A stretch of 25,968 bases of DNA from CAZTTG01 sp964615935 (GTDB lineage: Bacteria > Planctomycetota > UBA1135 > GCA-002686595): positions 1 through 25,968 of the forward strand of contig CAZTTG010000092.1 in NCBI GenBank assembly GCA_964615935.1, given 5' to 3'. The translations under genes were made by a program, and so were the position numbers. Under the pieces are notes generated by a model, which was not told the origin of the DNA, made no database searches, and saw only the letters and a program-made list of their open reading frames with translations. Below, in pieces: positions 8,463 through 15,763 of this stretch (within the stretch, counting starts at the first letter, position 1; each line of letters begins with the position of its first letter).

Positions 8463-10274
8463 ATGAGCTCGACCCACCATGCCCGCGCGGGCCTGATCGC
8501 CCTCCTCGCCGGCCTCCCGGCCGCGACCGCCTCGCAGGATCCCGCCGGGTCCGAGCCGATCTGTCGCTACACGGTCCTCGACAACGGCGCCCTCGATCAC
8601 CCGCTTCCGGACTTCGTCGACAAGCAGGGCCTGCGCCGCATCCCCTGGTGGCGCTCGGCCGCGGGCGCGGACCAGGTCGAGGCCGCGGAGGAGGGATTCG
8701 CCCTGCGCACGGCGGGCGAGGAGTGGGCCTCCCAGCCGATCCCGGCCTACGCTCCCCTGGTCGGAGGCATCGAGGTCAGCGGGCGGGTCCGCGGCCGGGG
8801 CCGCCTCACCCTGACCGACGGCGCCGAGCGCGAGGCCACCTGGGAGCTGGGCGAGGGGGAGGAGCGCTGGCACGGCTTCCGGCTCGGCGGCGAGGAGATC
8901 GCCGCGCGCCTGGGGGGCGCGCCCCAGCCGCGGCTCGACCTCCGGCTCGCCGCGGGGCCGGGCGGGGAGCCGGCGCGGTGGACCGATCTCGAGGCCTGGA
9001 TCGACCTCCCCTGTCCCTCGGAGGAGGCCCTGCGGGAGGAGATCCTCGGGGAGCTGCGCTGGATCTTCGCCCTGTGGATCGAGCGCGGCCTGGACCGCGA
9101 GGGGCCGGTGCACACCGGCTTCCTGAGCCACCGCCACGACGCCATCACCGGCGAGCGCCTGTCCACCATCCGCTCCGCCTTCAACCCCTTCTTCGACAGC
9201 CTGATGGACGCGCTCGAGGCCGAGGAGGTGCCCGCCTGGCGCGAGGCCTTCGACGCCTTCGTCGAGGGGCACCTGCGCTACGGCCTGCACCCGGACACGG
9301 GATTCCCGCAGCTCTGGGACCCCGTCGCCGACCGGGGGCTGGGCGACCGGCACGTCGAGATCTCGCTGGCCCTGGGCTTCCTCATCGACCTGTCCGAGCG
9401 CGGCAGCGCCGATCAGCGCCAGGCCAACCTGGCGGCCGCCCGGAGGATCGGCGAGGGGATCCTCGAGAGGGGCTGCATGCCCGACGGGGCGGTCGCGCCG
9501 CGCTACCGGCCCCGCGACGCCGCGCCCGACCGCTCGGCCTCGCCCATCCGCAGCCTGGACCTGCCCGCGCAGCTCGCGCGCCTGGGCGCGATCACCGGCG
9601 AGGAGCGCTACCTGGAGGCCACCCCACGCGCCTTCGTGCGGCTGGAGTACACCCACTCCTGGCGCGGGAGCTGGGACTTCCTGGACCCCGGCTTCGACGA
9701 CCACTTCGGCTACTTCGGCCAGCGGTCCGTGCGCCTGTGGGAGCTCGCGCCCGACGAGCACCCCTTCTCCGACCTGGCGCGCACGGGCTTCGACTACTAC
9801 CTGCCGCGCTGGCGGGACGCCGTGCGCCTGGGGGCCTTCGTGGCCGCGGACGAGGTGCGCTGCTGGGAGATCCTCCGCGACATCTGCCGCCTGGACCCCG
9901 AGCTACGACCCCGCGCGGTGCCGCTCCTGATCGCGGCCCTGCGCGCGCACGTCAAGGGCGAGCAGTACGCCCACGGCGTTTGGGGCGACACCAGCCACAG
10001 CCGCTTCGATCCCATGGTCAACGTGGAGATCGGCGACCAGCACGCGGTCCCCCGCAACCTGCTGATCGGCCTGGCGGTCCTCTACGACGACGAGCTGGGC
10101 CTGCGCCGCGACGAGCTCCGGGCGCTCTTCACCGCGGTGATGCGCTCCACCCTGCAGGTCAGCCGCCGGCCCTTTGGCCTCCTGGGCACCCTCGACCAGA
10201 AGCCCGACCACAACCCGGCGGGGGCCTCGGTGCGCTTCGGCACCGGCCTGGTCGAGATGCTGCGGCGGCTGTAG
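8463..10274 (+). CDS. Secreted two-domain protein of unknown function, beta N-domain plus helical C-domain
   Basis: I do not recognise a family for this 603-residue protein. A signal peptide is clear, with likely cleavage after TAS near residue 24. Residues about 50-185 are strand-rich with alternating polar and hydrophobic positions (for example GRLTLTDGAEREATWELGEG). From about 187 onward it is rich in amphipathic helices with many Trp, His, Asp and Arg, including TGFLSHRHD, FDDHFGYFGQ, HSRFDP and EIGDQHAVPRN. This composition recalls alpha/alpha-toroid carbohydrate-active enzymes, but no catalytic pair can be assigned. It converges tail to tail with a secreted sulfatase (26 bp apart), so a role on sulfated polysaccharide is possible but speculative. 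The start at 8463 has GGGAG about 9 bp upstream and gives the signal peptide directly. Confidence 0.8.
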   Translation: MSSTHHARAGLIALLAGLPAATASQDPAGSEPICRYTVLDNGALDHPLPDFVDKQGLRRIPWWRSAAGADQVEAAEEGFALRTAGEEWASQPIPAYAPLVGGIEVSGRVRGRGRLTLTDGAEREATWELGEGEERWHGFRLGGEEIAARLGGAPQPRLDLRLAAGPGGEPARWTDLEAWIDLPCPSEEALREEILGELRWIFALWIERGLDREGPVHTGFLSHRHDAITGERLSTIRSAFNPFFDSLMDALEAEEVPAWREAFDAFVEGHLRYGLHPDTGFPQLWDPVADRGLGDRHVEISLALGFLIDLSERGSADQRQANLAAARRIGEGILERGCMPDGAVAPRYRPRDAAPDRSASPIRSLDLPAQLARLGAITGEERYLEATPRAFVRLEYTHSWRGSWDFLDPGFDDHFGYFGQRSVRLWELAPDEHPFSDLARTGFDYYLPRWRDAVRLGAFVAADEVRCWEILRDICRLDPELRPRAVPLLIAALRAHVKGEQYAHGVWGDTSHSRFDPMVNVEIGDQHAVPRNLLIGLAVLYDDELGLRRDELRALFTAVMRSTLQVSRRPFGLLGTLDQKPDHNPAGASVRFGTGLVEMLRRL

Positions 10275-10289
10275 CCCGGTGCCACCGGG
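10275..10289. terminator. Small hairpin between convergent genes
   Basis: CCCGGT-gcc-ACCGGG forms a 6-bp stem with a 3-base loop just after the stop at 10274 and before the sulfatase stop on the other strand. There is no T-tract, so termination is only suggested by position. Confidence 0.3.
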
Positions 10290-10300
10290 GAGGCGCCGGC

Positions 10301-11896
10301 TCAGCCGCGGACCAGGGCGTGATAGGCCTCGAGCGTGGGCCAGAACTCGGGGTGGTTGATCCCCAGGTCCTGGGTCTCCAGCGGATCGGCCGCCGCGCTC
10401 GGGCCCGCCAGGTGGTAGAAGCGCCAGGTCTCGGCGAAGGGGCCCGACTCCCAGCTGATCTCGTGGACCAGCTTCCACAGGTCCTGACCCTCGCGTCGCA
10501 CGTAGCCCCGCAGGTGCGCGAAGCGGAGCTGGTCCAGGCCGTTGGGCGTGAAGAACTCCACCAGGGAGTGGGAGCGGTCGCCGACGGCGAGGGGATCGCG
10601 CAGCAGCGGGCCGAAGTCGACGCTGTCGGTCGCCACCCCGGCGGGCAGGGGCGCCTCCGCCAGGCCGGCCAGGGTCGCGTACAGGTCCACGGTGTCGACC
10701 AGCGCATCCGAGGTGCGCCCCGGGCCCGCCACCCTGGGCCCCGAGACGATGAGCGGCACGCGCACCCCGGCCTCGTAGGGGGTTCGCTTGGACCGCAGCG
10801 GATCGTAGGGCTGGGAGGAGAAGGTCTCGACCTCGTCACCCGGCTGGTGCAGGGGGTGACCCAGGGGGTAGCGCACCTCCCCCGCCGCGGTGACCATCAC
10901 GTCCAGGCCCTGGGTCCCGTTGTCGCCCATCAGGATCACCAGGGTCCGCTCCCGGATCGGCTCGAGCTCGGCCAGGAGCTCGCCGAGCTGGGTGTCCGCG
11001 GTCTCCAGCGCGGCTCGGAAGCGGATGTTCCCGTGGGCCACGGCCTGGCCCGCGTCGGGCGGATCCGCGGTGAAGCCGTGCTGGATGGAGCCCGGCCGGC
11101 CCTTGGGCGGCCAGTTGTCGCCGTCCAGCGGGCGGTGGCAGGCCGTCAGGCCGAGGAGGAGCAGGAAGGGCTCGTGCTCGCGCGCCTGCCCGGCCACCAG
11201 CTTCGCCCGGCCGGTCGCGAAGATCGTGTTGTAGGTGCCGACCACCTGGTGCGGCACCGAGTGCCGGGTCCAGTAGTAGTTGTAGTAGCCGGGGTCGATG
11301 CCCCCCGCCGGCGGCGGCTGGGGTCCGGACTCCGGATTGGCCAGCACCCCCTCCCAGCCCAGGAAGCCGACGTCGATCGGATGGGTGTACATCGTCCCTC
11401 CCGCCTCGGGCGGCAGGGCCAGGTGCCACTTGCCCACGGCGAAGGGCGCGTACCCCGAGCTCGAGAGCAGGGCGGGCAGGGTCGTCGTCACCGGCGCCGG
11501 GGCCCGGTTGAACTCCAGGAAGGTCGGGCTCGAGGTCCCGGGGAAGACGACGTTCCCCACGCCGTGGCGGAAGGGATAGACCCCGCTCAGCACGCACGCC
11601 CGCGTGGGCGAGCACATGGGCATGGTCCGGGCCTGGTCGAAGCGCACGCCCTCCGCCGCCAGCGCGTCGATGGTCGGAGTGTGGGCGTAGGGGTAGCCCT
11701 TGGGATCGGAGTACTGGTTCTGGTCGTCGTAGACGGCGAGCTGCTCGATCCCGACGTCGTCGAGCAGGATCAGCACGACGTTGGGCGGGACGTCGGTCTG
11801 GGCCCGGACCGCCGCCGGGCCGGCGATGACCCAGGCCAGGAGCGGGATCGCCAGCCGCGCGAGCGACCTCGGGAGCGGGAGAGCGGGGGATGTCAT
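10301..11896 (-). CDS. Secreted formylglycine-dependent sulfatase
   Basis: This 531-residue protein has a signal peptide (cleavage likely after VRA, residue 32) and a sulfatase domain. It shows the metal-binding aspartates in LILLDDVG (D46, D47), the formylglycine signature CSPTRACVLSG with Cys95 and Arg99 (consensus C-x-P-x-R), GKWH at 155-158, and MGDNGTQG with D325/N326. Type I sulfatases remove sulfate esters from glycans or other substrates and need Cys-to-formylglycine conversion by FGE or a radical-SAM maturase; neither is in this window. Planctomycetes usually carry many such enzymes for sulfated polysaccharides, but the substrate here is unknown. The start ATG has no Shine-Dalgarno and is preceded by a structured leader. 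The tail-to-tail partner is the unrecognised secreted protein at 8463-10274. Confidence 0.95.
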   Translation of the reverse strand: MTSPALPLPRSLARLAIPLLAWVIAGPAAVRAQTDVPPNVVLILLDDVGIEQLAVYDDQNQYSDPKGYPYAHTPTIDALAAEGVRFDQARTMPMCSPTRACVLSGVYPFRHGVGNVVFPGTSSPTFLEFNRAPAPVTTTLPALLSSSGYAPFAVGKWHLALPPEAGGTMYTHPIDVGFLGWEGVLANPESGPQPPPAGGIDPGYYNYYWTRHSVPHQVVGTYNTIFATGRAKLVAGQAREHEPFLLLLGLTACHRPLDGDNWPPKGRPGSIQHGFTADPPDAGQAVAHGNIRFRAALETADTQLGELLAELEPIRERTLVILMGDNGTQGLDVMVTAAGEVRYPLGHPLHQPGDEVETFSSQPYDPLRSKRTPYEAGVRVPLIVSGPRVAGPGRTSDALVDTVDLYATLAGLAEAPLPAGVATDSVDFGPLLRDPLAVGDRSHSLVEFFTPNGLDQLRFAHLRGYVRREGQDLWKLVHEISWESGPFAETWRFYHLAGPSAAADPLETQDLGINHPEFWPTLEAYHALVRG

Positions 11897-11897
11897 G

Positions 11898-11956
11898 GGG
11901 GGTGCCGACCCCCGCGCCGAGGGCCCTCGAGAGGGCCGCGGAGGGCGTCTCGGCGC
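11898..11956 (-). promoter_or_regulatory. Structured 5' leader of the sulfatase gene
   Basis: Two adjacent hairpin elements fill most of the leader. One, at 11898-11913, is a 6-bp stem (GGGGGT/ACCCCC) with a 4-base loop that ends one base before the start codon. The other, at 11914-11956, has an outer 8-bp stem (GCGCCGAG/CTCGGCGC) enclosing a 6-bp GGCCCT/AGGGCC stem with a 4-base loop. No Shine-Dalgarno is present, so the structure could affect initiation. It matches no riboswitch class I know. Confidence 0.4.
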
Positions 11957-11985
11957 GAGGGGGACGCCGTCCGGGCGTCGGTTTC

Positions 11986-11991
11986 ATCCTA
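11986..11991 (-). promoter_or_regulatory. Candidate -10 element TAGGAT for the sulfatase
   Basis: TAGGAT on the minus strand, about 90 bp before the sulfatase ATG, would give a leader of roughly 80 bases that contains the hairpins at 11898-11956. No -35 was recognised. Confidence 0.4.
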
Positions 11992-12102
11992 CCCCGCCCC
12001 GGCGGCGTGGGAAGACCGGGGAATCCGGGCGGAGGGCCGGATCGTCCGCCGCGGCCTCCCGCGGGGGGGGGACCCGGGCGCGGACCCCTCCCCGGCGATC
12101 GC

Positions 12103-12729
12103 TCAGTCCCGGCCGGCGGACCGGGGGGAGGACGGGAGGGACTCCAGCCGGAGGCGGATGAGGGCCTCCCAGGGCGAGCCCGGGAAGTGGTCCAGGAGGC
12201 GCGACCAGTCGCCCCGCTCGCGGGCCGGCGAGGACTGCAGGACGGCGCTCTGGTGAGAGCCCCGGGGGCGATCGACCCACGCCTGGACCAGGCCCACGTG
12301 GAGGACCTCGCCCTCCCGGACCCGGAGGACGAAGCCGGCGTGGGCCGGCATGTCGACCGCGAAGGTCCTCTTGCTCCCCGCGCGCCGCCCGTAGACGCGG
12401 GTCAGCACGTACTCCCCGGGCGCCAGCGCGGGGAAGACGAACATGCGCCCCTCCAGCTCGCCGGTGTGGATGGGCGCGCCGGTCCGGTCCAGCGGCTGCA
12501 GGGTCGCCGCCTCCAGGAGGAGGCCCGAGCGCCCCTGCATCCGGGACTCGCGCAGGTCGCAGCTCACCATGACCAGCCCGAGCTCCTCGACCGGGCCGGA
12601 GAGGGCGGTCGGAGGCGTCGCCAGGACCGCCTCCTCCATCAGCTCATCGCCTCCGAAGAGGCAGCCGGCGGCCAGGAGGGCCGGGATCAGGATCAGGGAG
12701 CCGAGGAGGGGCTTGGACGGGGCGGTCAT
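12103..12729 (-). CDS. Small lipoprotein of unknown function
   Basis: This 208-residue protein has a classical lipoprotein signal: a Lys-containing N-region, a hydrophobic core and LLAAGC with Cys23. The mature part is probably a small beta-sandwich (residues about 90-150; ALAPGEYVLTRVYG and AGFVLRVREGEVLHVGLVQ look like strands linked by turns), followed by a polar C-terminal helix-like segment (LLDHFPGSPWEALIRLRLE). The pattern recalls lipoproteins with transthyretin-like domains, but I do not recognise the family. It is divergent from the metallophosphoesterase gene (119 bp gap) and lies 206 bp downstream of the sulfatase start, possibly transcribed towards it. No Shine-Dalgarno is seen. 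Confidence 0.75.
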   Translation of the reverse strand: MTAPSKPLLGSLILIPALLAAGCLFGGDELMEEAVLATPPTALSGPVEELGLVMVSCDLRESRMQGRSGLLLEAATLQPLDRTGAPIHTGELEGRMFVFPALAPGEYVLTRVYGRRAGSKRTFAVDMPAHAGFVLRVREGEVLHVGLVQAWVDRPRGSHQSAVLQSSPARERGDWSRLLDHFPGSPWEALIRLRLESLPSSPRSAGRD

Positions 12730-12783
12730 GGTCGCGGGGGAGCCGGGGGGCTCGTGGGGGGAGGATCGAGCGGCGTCGGGGCG

Positions 12784-12789
12784 TAGGAT
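12784..12789 (+). promoter_or_regulatory. Candidate -10 element TAGGAT
   Basis: TAGGAT lies 60 bp before the ATG of the membrane metallophosphoesterase. The presumed leader then contains a strong hairpin (12803-12827). The reverse strand reads TAATCC nearby and might serve the divergent lipoprotein gene. Confidence 0.4.
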
Positions 12790-12802
12790 TAGCGCCCCCG
12801 CC

Positions 12803-12827
12803 CTCCCGGCGCAAGTCGCGCCGGGGG
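12803..12827 (+). promoter_or_regulatory. Leader hairpin of the membrane metallophosphoesterase gene
   Basis: CCCGGCGC-aagtc-GCGCCGGG is a perfect 8-bp stem, extended to 10 bp by a G-T and a C-G pair, 21 bases before the start codon. The gene lacks a Shine-Dalgarno, so the hairpin may influence translation or transcript stability. Confidence 0.4.
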
Positions 12828-12848
12828 CCGCGGTCCCACGACCCCGTC

Positions 12849-13991
12849 ATGGCCACCTTCCAGGCCCTCCTGGTCCTGAACACCCTGCTCGACGCCGCGC
12901 TCGGCGCGGTGATCGTGTTCGCGATCCCCGGGCGCCGGGCCGAGGGGCGGCGGGTGGTGGGCGCGCTGCGCCTCCTCATCGCCGCCGCCGCGATGGTGCT
13001 CTCCCTGGCGATCAAGATCGGGCCCCTCCACATCCTGGGCCTCTCGGGCTTCGGCGCCATCCACCTGGCGTGGCTGGACCTCGTGCTGGTCACCCCGGCA
13101 CTGGCCGCGGGCGTGCTCCTGCGCGCGCGGCTGTCGCGGGGCCGGTGGGCCCCCACCGCCGGAGCCCGCCTACTGGCCTGGACCGCCCTGGCCCTGATCC
13201 CGGTCGCGATCTGGGCGCGCTGGGTCGAGCCCTTCCGGCTCGAGCTGGTGGAGCCGCGCGTCCCCCTGGCCGAGGAGCGGGAGGGCCGCGAGCCCCTGCG
13301 GATCGGCGTGCTGGCCGACATCCAGTGCCCCCGCGTCACCGACTACGAGATCGCGGCGGTCGAGCGGCTCATGAGCCTGGAGCCCGACCTGATCCTCCTG
13401 CCCGGCGACCTGGTGCAGTGCCGTCCGGTCGACTTCGCCGAGGTCGCCCCCGGCTTCCGCGACCTCCTCTCGCGCCTCTCCGCCCCGGGCGGCGTCTACC
13501 TCGTCTTCGGCAACGTGGAGCGCCGCGACACGGTCGAGATCCTGATCCGCGGGACCGAGGTCGAGCTGCTCTACGACCGCTCCGTGGCGGTGCGGGTGCG
13601 CGATCGGCGCGTGCGGGTGGGCGGCATGCGGCTCTCCTTCGACGACCCCGAGCCGGGGCGTGTCATCCGCGAGCTCGAGGCGCCCGACGATCCGGGCGAG
13701 GTGCGCATCCTGATGGCCCACCGCCCCGACGCGGTGTACCGGCTCGCGTCCCGATCGCGCGTCGACCTCCTGGTCTGCGGGCACACCCACGGCGGTCAGG
13801 TGGCCGTCCCCTTCCTCGGGCCCCCGCTCACCCTCTCGAGCGTCCCGCGCCGGGTGGCGGCCGGCGGCCTCTCCGACCTCGACGGGCGGCGCGTCTACGT
13901 CAGCCGCGGGGTGGGCTGCGAACGGGGGCAGGCGCCGCGCATCCGCTTCCTGGTCCGGCCGGAGATCACCCTGATCACCCTGGGCGGCTGA
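12849..13991 (+). CDS. Membrane-bound YkuE/YaeI-like metallophosphoesterase with altered motifs
   Basis: This 380-residue protein has four predicted membrane helices (about 4-26, 36-55, 66-92, 105-124) and then a calcineurin-like phosphoesterase domain (about 150-372). Motifs in order are ADIQCP (D157, Q159), GDLV (D187), GNVE (N222, V223), MAHRPD (H291) and GHTHGG (H312, H314). The family normally has D-x-H in the first motif and GNHD/E in the third; here His is Gln at 159 and Val at 223. The remaining ligands are intact. YkuE/YaeI-type enzymes act on phospholipid headgroups or UDP-diacylglucosamine, but substrate and activity are uncertain here. It is followed 35 bp later by an anchored beta-sandwich gene in the same direction. 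Confidence 0.88.
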   Translation: MATFQALLVLNTLLDAALGAVIVFAIPGRRAEGRRVVGALRLLIAAAAMVLSLAIKIGPLHILGLSGFGAIHLAWLDLVLVTPALAAGVLLRARLSRGRWAPTAGARLLAWTALALIPVAIWARWVEPFRLELVEPRVPLAEEREGREPLRIGVLADIQCPRVTDYEIAAVERLMSLEPDLILLPGDLVQCRPVDFAEVAPGFRDLLSRLSAPGGVYLVFGNVERRDTVEILIRGTEVELLYDRSVAVRVRDRRVRVGGMRLSFDDPEPGRVIRELEAPDDPGEVRILMAHRPDAVYRLASRSRVDLLVCGHTHGGQVAVPFLGPPLTLSSVPRRVAAGGLSDLDGRRVYVSRGVGCERGQAPRIRFLVRPEITLITLGG

Positions 13992-14013
13992 GCGAGCGGA
14001 GGGGGGCGGCTGA

Positions 14014-14019
14014 TATCAT
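14014..14019 (+). promoter_or_regulatory. Candidate -10 element TATCAT, possibly for a leaderless transcript
   Basis: TATCAT ends seven bases before the ATG at 14027. That is the distance expected between a -10 hexamer and a transcription start that is also the start codon. No Shine-Dalgarno is present. Confidence 0.35.
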
Positions 14020-14026
14020 GGGCGGC

Positions 14027-15565
14027 ATGCAGCACCGATGGCTCTTTCCGCTCCTGACGATCCTGCTCGCGCTCTCCCTGGCGGTCGCGCACGTGCCGCG
14101 CGGGGACGGCGGCCGAGCCGGATCCGAGCCGGTCCCGCCGGAGGGCGGCCGGACCGAGGATCCGGTGCGCCTCCCCTCGTCCGTGGTGAGCCTGGGCGAC
14201 CTCGGCGCCCGGGCGAATCCGGCGGAGCCGGTCTCCCCCGCCGGGGGGCAGGAGTGGATCACCCGCGGCAAGCTCGCGCTCGTACGGGGATCGATCCGGG
14301 TGATGCTGAGCCCGGAGGACGCCCGTGAAGCGGGCGACCTGGCCCAGCGCCTGGCCCAGGGCGACCGCCTGCGCAGCCGGTACGAGGCGGGGGCGATCAC
14401 CGAGGAGGAGTACGTCCAGCAGGCCGGCGAGCTCGCCGACGCGCCGGTCTACGAGGAGCTGGGGATCGAGTTCGTCGTCGGCTCGCTGGTGGCCGTCACC
14501 GCGCCGACGATCGGCTGGGGGGACATCCACGTCTGGGTGCCTCTCAATCGCCGCGGGGTGCTGCGCCCGATCGTGCCCGAGGGCTACGCCTCGGTGCCCC
14601 CGGTCCAGATCCTGGACACGCGCGAGGGCAGCCGCTCGCGCCCCATGACCTTCACGGTGCGCCCCCTGACCCCCGACGAGCTGAGCCGCCCGGCGATCCT
14701 CGACGCGACCGTCCTGGATGCGGAGGGCGGGCCGATCCAGCGGGCGATCCTCTCGCTCCATCCGATCGAGGGAACCGGCGAGGAGCCCGGCGAGGGGGAG
14801 CCGATGGTGACGACCACCAACGGCGACGGGCGCGCCTTCCTGACCCGCGTGCCCCCCGGCGCCTGGCTGGTCCGCGCGCGCTCCGCGCGCCACGCCCTGA
14901 GCGAGACCCGGATCGAGCTGGAGCCGGGCCAGACCCACCCCCTGGGGATCCGCCTGGTGGAGCACGAGGTGGTCGGGCCGGTCGAGGGGAGCGCGTCCAG
15001 CCTCTCCGGCCGCTACCGGGACCACACCGGCATCCGGCTCACCTCGCTCGACGATCCCCACCTGGTCCTGGAGGACCGGGTCCGGTGGGAGCGCGGCGAG
15101 GAGGGCTGGTCCGGTACCTTCGCGATCGAGGAGGTCCCCGAGGGCGAGTGGCACCTCGAGGTGCGCAGCTTCGACGCCTTCCCCTGGGAGCCCTCCGAGG
15201 CGACGGTGAGGCCCCCCGCCCGCGGCCTCTCCTTCGTGTGCCGGGACGACCGGCCCTGGGCGGACCTGGTGTTCCGGGTGCGCACCGCCACGACGGGCGA
15301 CCCCCTGGAGCACTACACCGTGATCCTCACCCTGGGCAGCTTCCGGACCCAGAAGCTGACCGGCGGCGGGCCCTCCTCGGTCGTGGCCCGCAAGGTCCTC
15401 CTGGACGAGCCGGCGGAGTGGACCCTGCTCGCGCCGGGCTTCCAGGAGGTCTCCGGGGGCCTGGATTCCTTCTCCTGGGAGGAGGGGGAGGACGGCGAGC
15501 GGCGCTTCGCCATCGATCTGATCCTCGAGGAGGCGCCCCTGCCGGCCCCGCGAAGGGGAAAATAG
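14027..15565 (+). CDS. Membrane-anchored carboxypeptidase-regulatory-like protein (paralog family)
   Basis: This 512-residue protein has an N-terminal signal-anchor or signal peptide (about 5-22). Residues 60-200 are a mixed, partly helical region (LSPEDAREAGDLAQRLAQGD) not seen in the relatives. A carboxypeptidase-regulatory-like sandwich follows at about 223-310 (ILDATVLDAEGGPIQRAILS, then NGDGRAFLTRVPPG), a second sandwich at about 313-395, and the shared C-terminal domain at about 396-505. That domain shows VFRVRTATTGDPLEHYTVIL (415-434) and APGFQEVSGGLDSFSWEEGE (469-488), which line up with the 18844 and 20873 products at equal spacing. No enzymatic motif is seen; binding or structural surface roles are likely. 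The start could also be ATG 14018, three codons upstream; 14027 is preferred because of the possible -10 element and a Shine-Dalgarno is missing for both. Confidence 0.75.
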   Translation: MQHRWLFPLLTILLALSLAVAHVPRGDGGRAGSEPVPPEGGRTEDPVRLPSSVVSLGDLGARANPAEPVSPAGGQEWITRGKLALVRGSIRVMLSPEDAREAGDLAQRLAQGDRLRSRYEAGAITEEEYVQQAGELADAPVYEELGIEFVVGSLVAVTAPTIGWGDIHVWVPLNRRGVLRPIVPEGYASVPPVQILDTREGSRSRPMTFTVRPLTPDELSRPAILDATVLDAEGGPIQRAILSLHPIEGTGEEPGEGEPMVTTTNGDGRAFLTRVPPGAWLVRARSARHALSETRIELEPGQTHPLGIRLVEHEVVGPVEGSASSLSGRYRDHTGIRLTSLDDPHLVLEDRVRWERGEEGWSGTFAIEEVPEGEWHLEVRSFDAFPWEPSEATVRPPARGLSFVCRDDRPWADLVFRVRTATTGDPLEHYTVILTLGSFRTQKLTGGGPSSVVARKVLLDEPAEWTLLAPGFQEVSGGLDSFSWEEGEDGERRFAIDLILEEAPLPAPRRGK

Positions 15566-15711
15566 GGCGAGTCCCCATCCCCCGCCAACACCCGGACCGG
15601 CCCGCCGTACCCCAGGACGCGACGAACGCTGACCGCGAGTCGCGCCCCCCGGAGCTGCCGAAGACGCATGCGGACGCTCACGCGGGAGCAGGGGTCGGGA
15701 CAAGGAACCAC

Positions 15712-15755
15712 CGCCTGCCTCGGGACACGCGACCCGAGGCAGGCGCGACCTTTTT
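15712..15755 (+). terminator. Strong intrinsic terminator hairpin with T-tract
   Basis: CGCCTGCCTCGGG and CCCGAGGCAGGCG form a perfect 13-bp stem around an 8-base loop, followed by CGACC and five T (15751-15755). This is the only textbook Rho-independent terminator I see on the plus strand. It lies about 147 bases after the stop of the 14027 gene and just before the stop of the convergent methyltransferase gene, so it may stop both, though the T-tract suits plus-strand transcription. Confidence 0.75.
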
Positions 15756-15763
15756 CGGGGGGA

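Noticed and set aside
8388..9761. N-terminal extension of the FG-GAP lipoprotein
   Set aside because: It would overlap the opposite-strand secreted-protein gene completely and hide the lipoprotein signal at 8387.
8402..12256. Very long plus-strand open frame (over 1200 codons)
   Set aside because: It runs across two real genes on different strands, is Arg/Pro/Gly-rich and has no domain; absence of stops is expected at this GC content.
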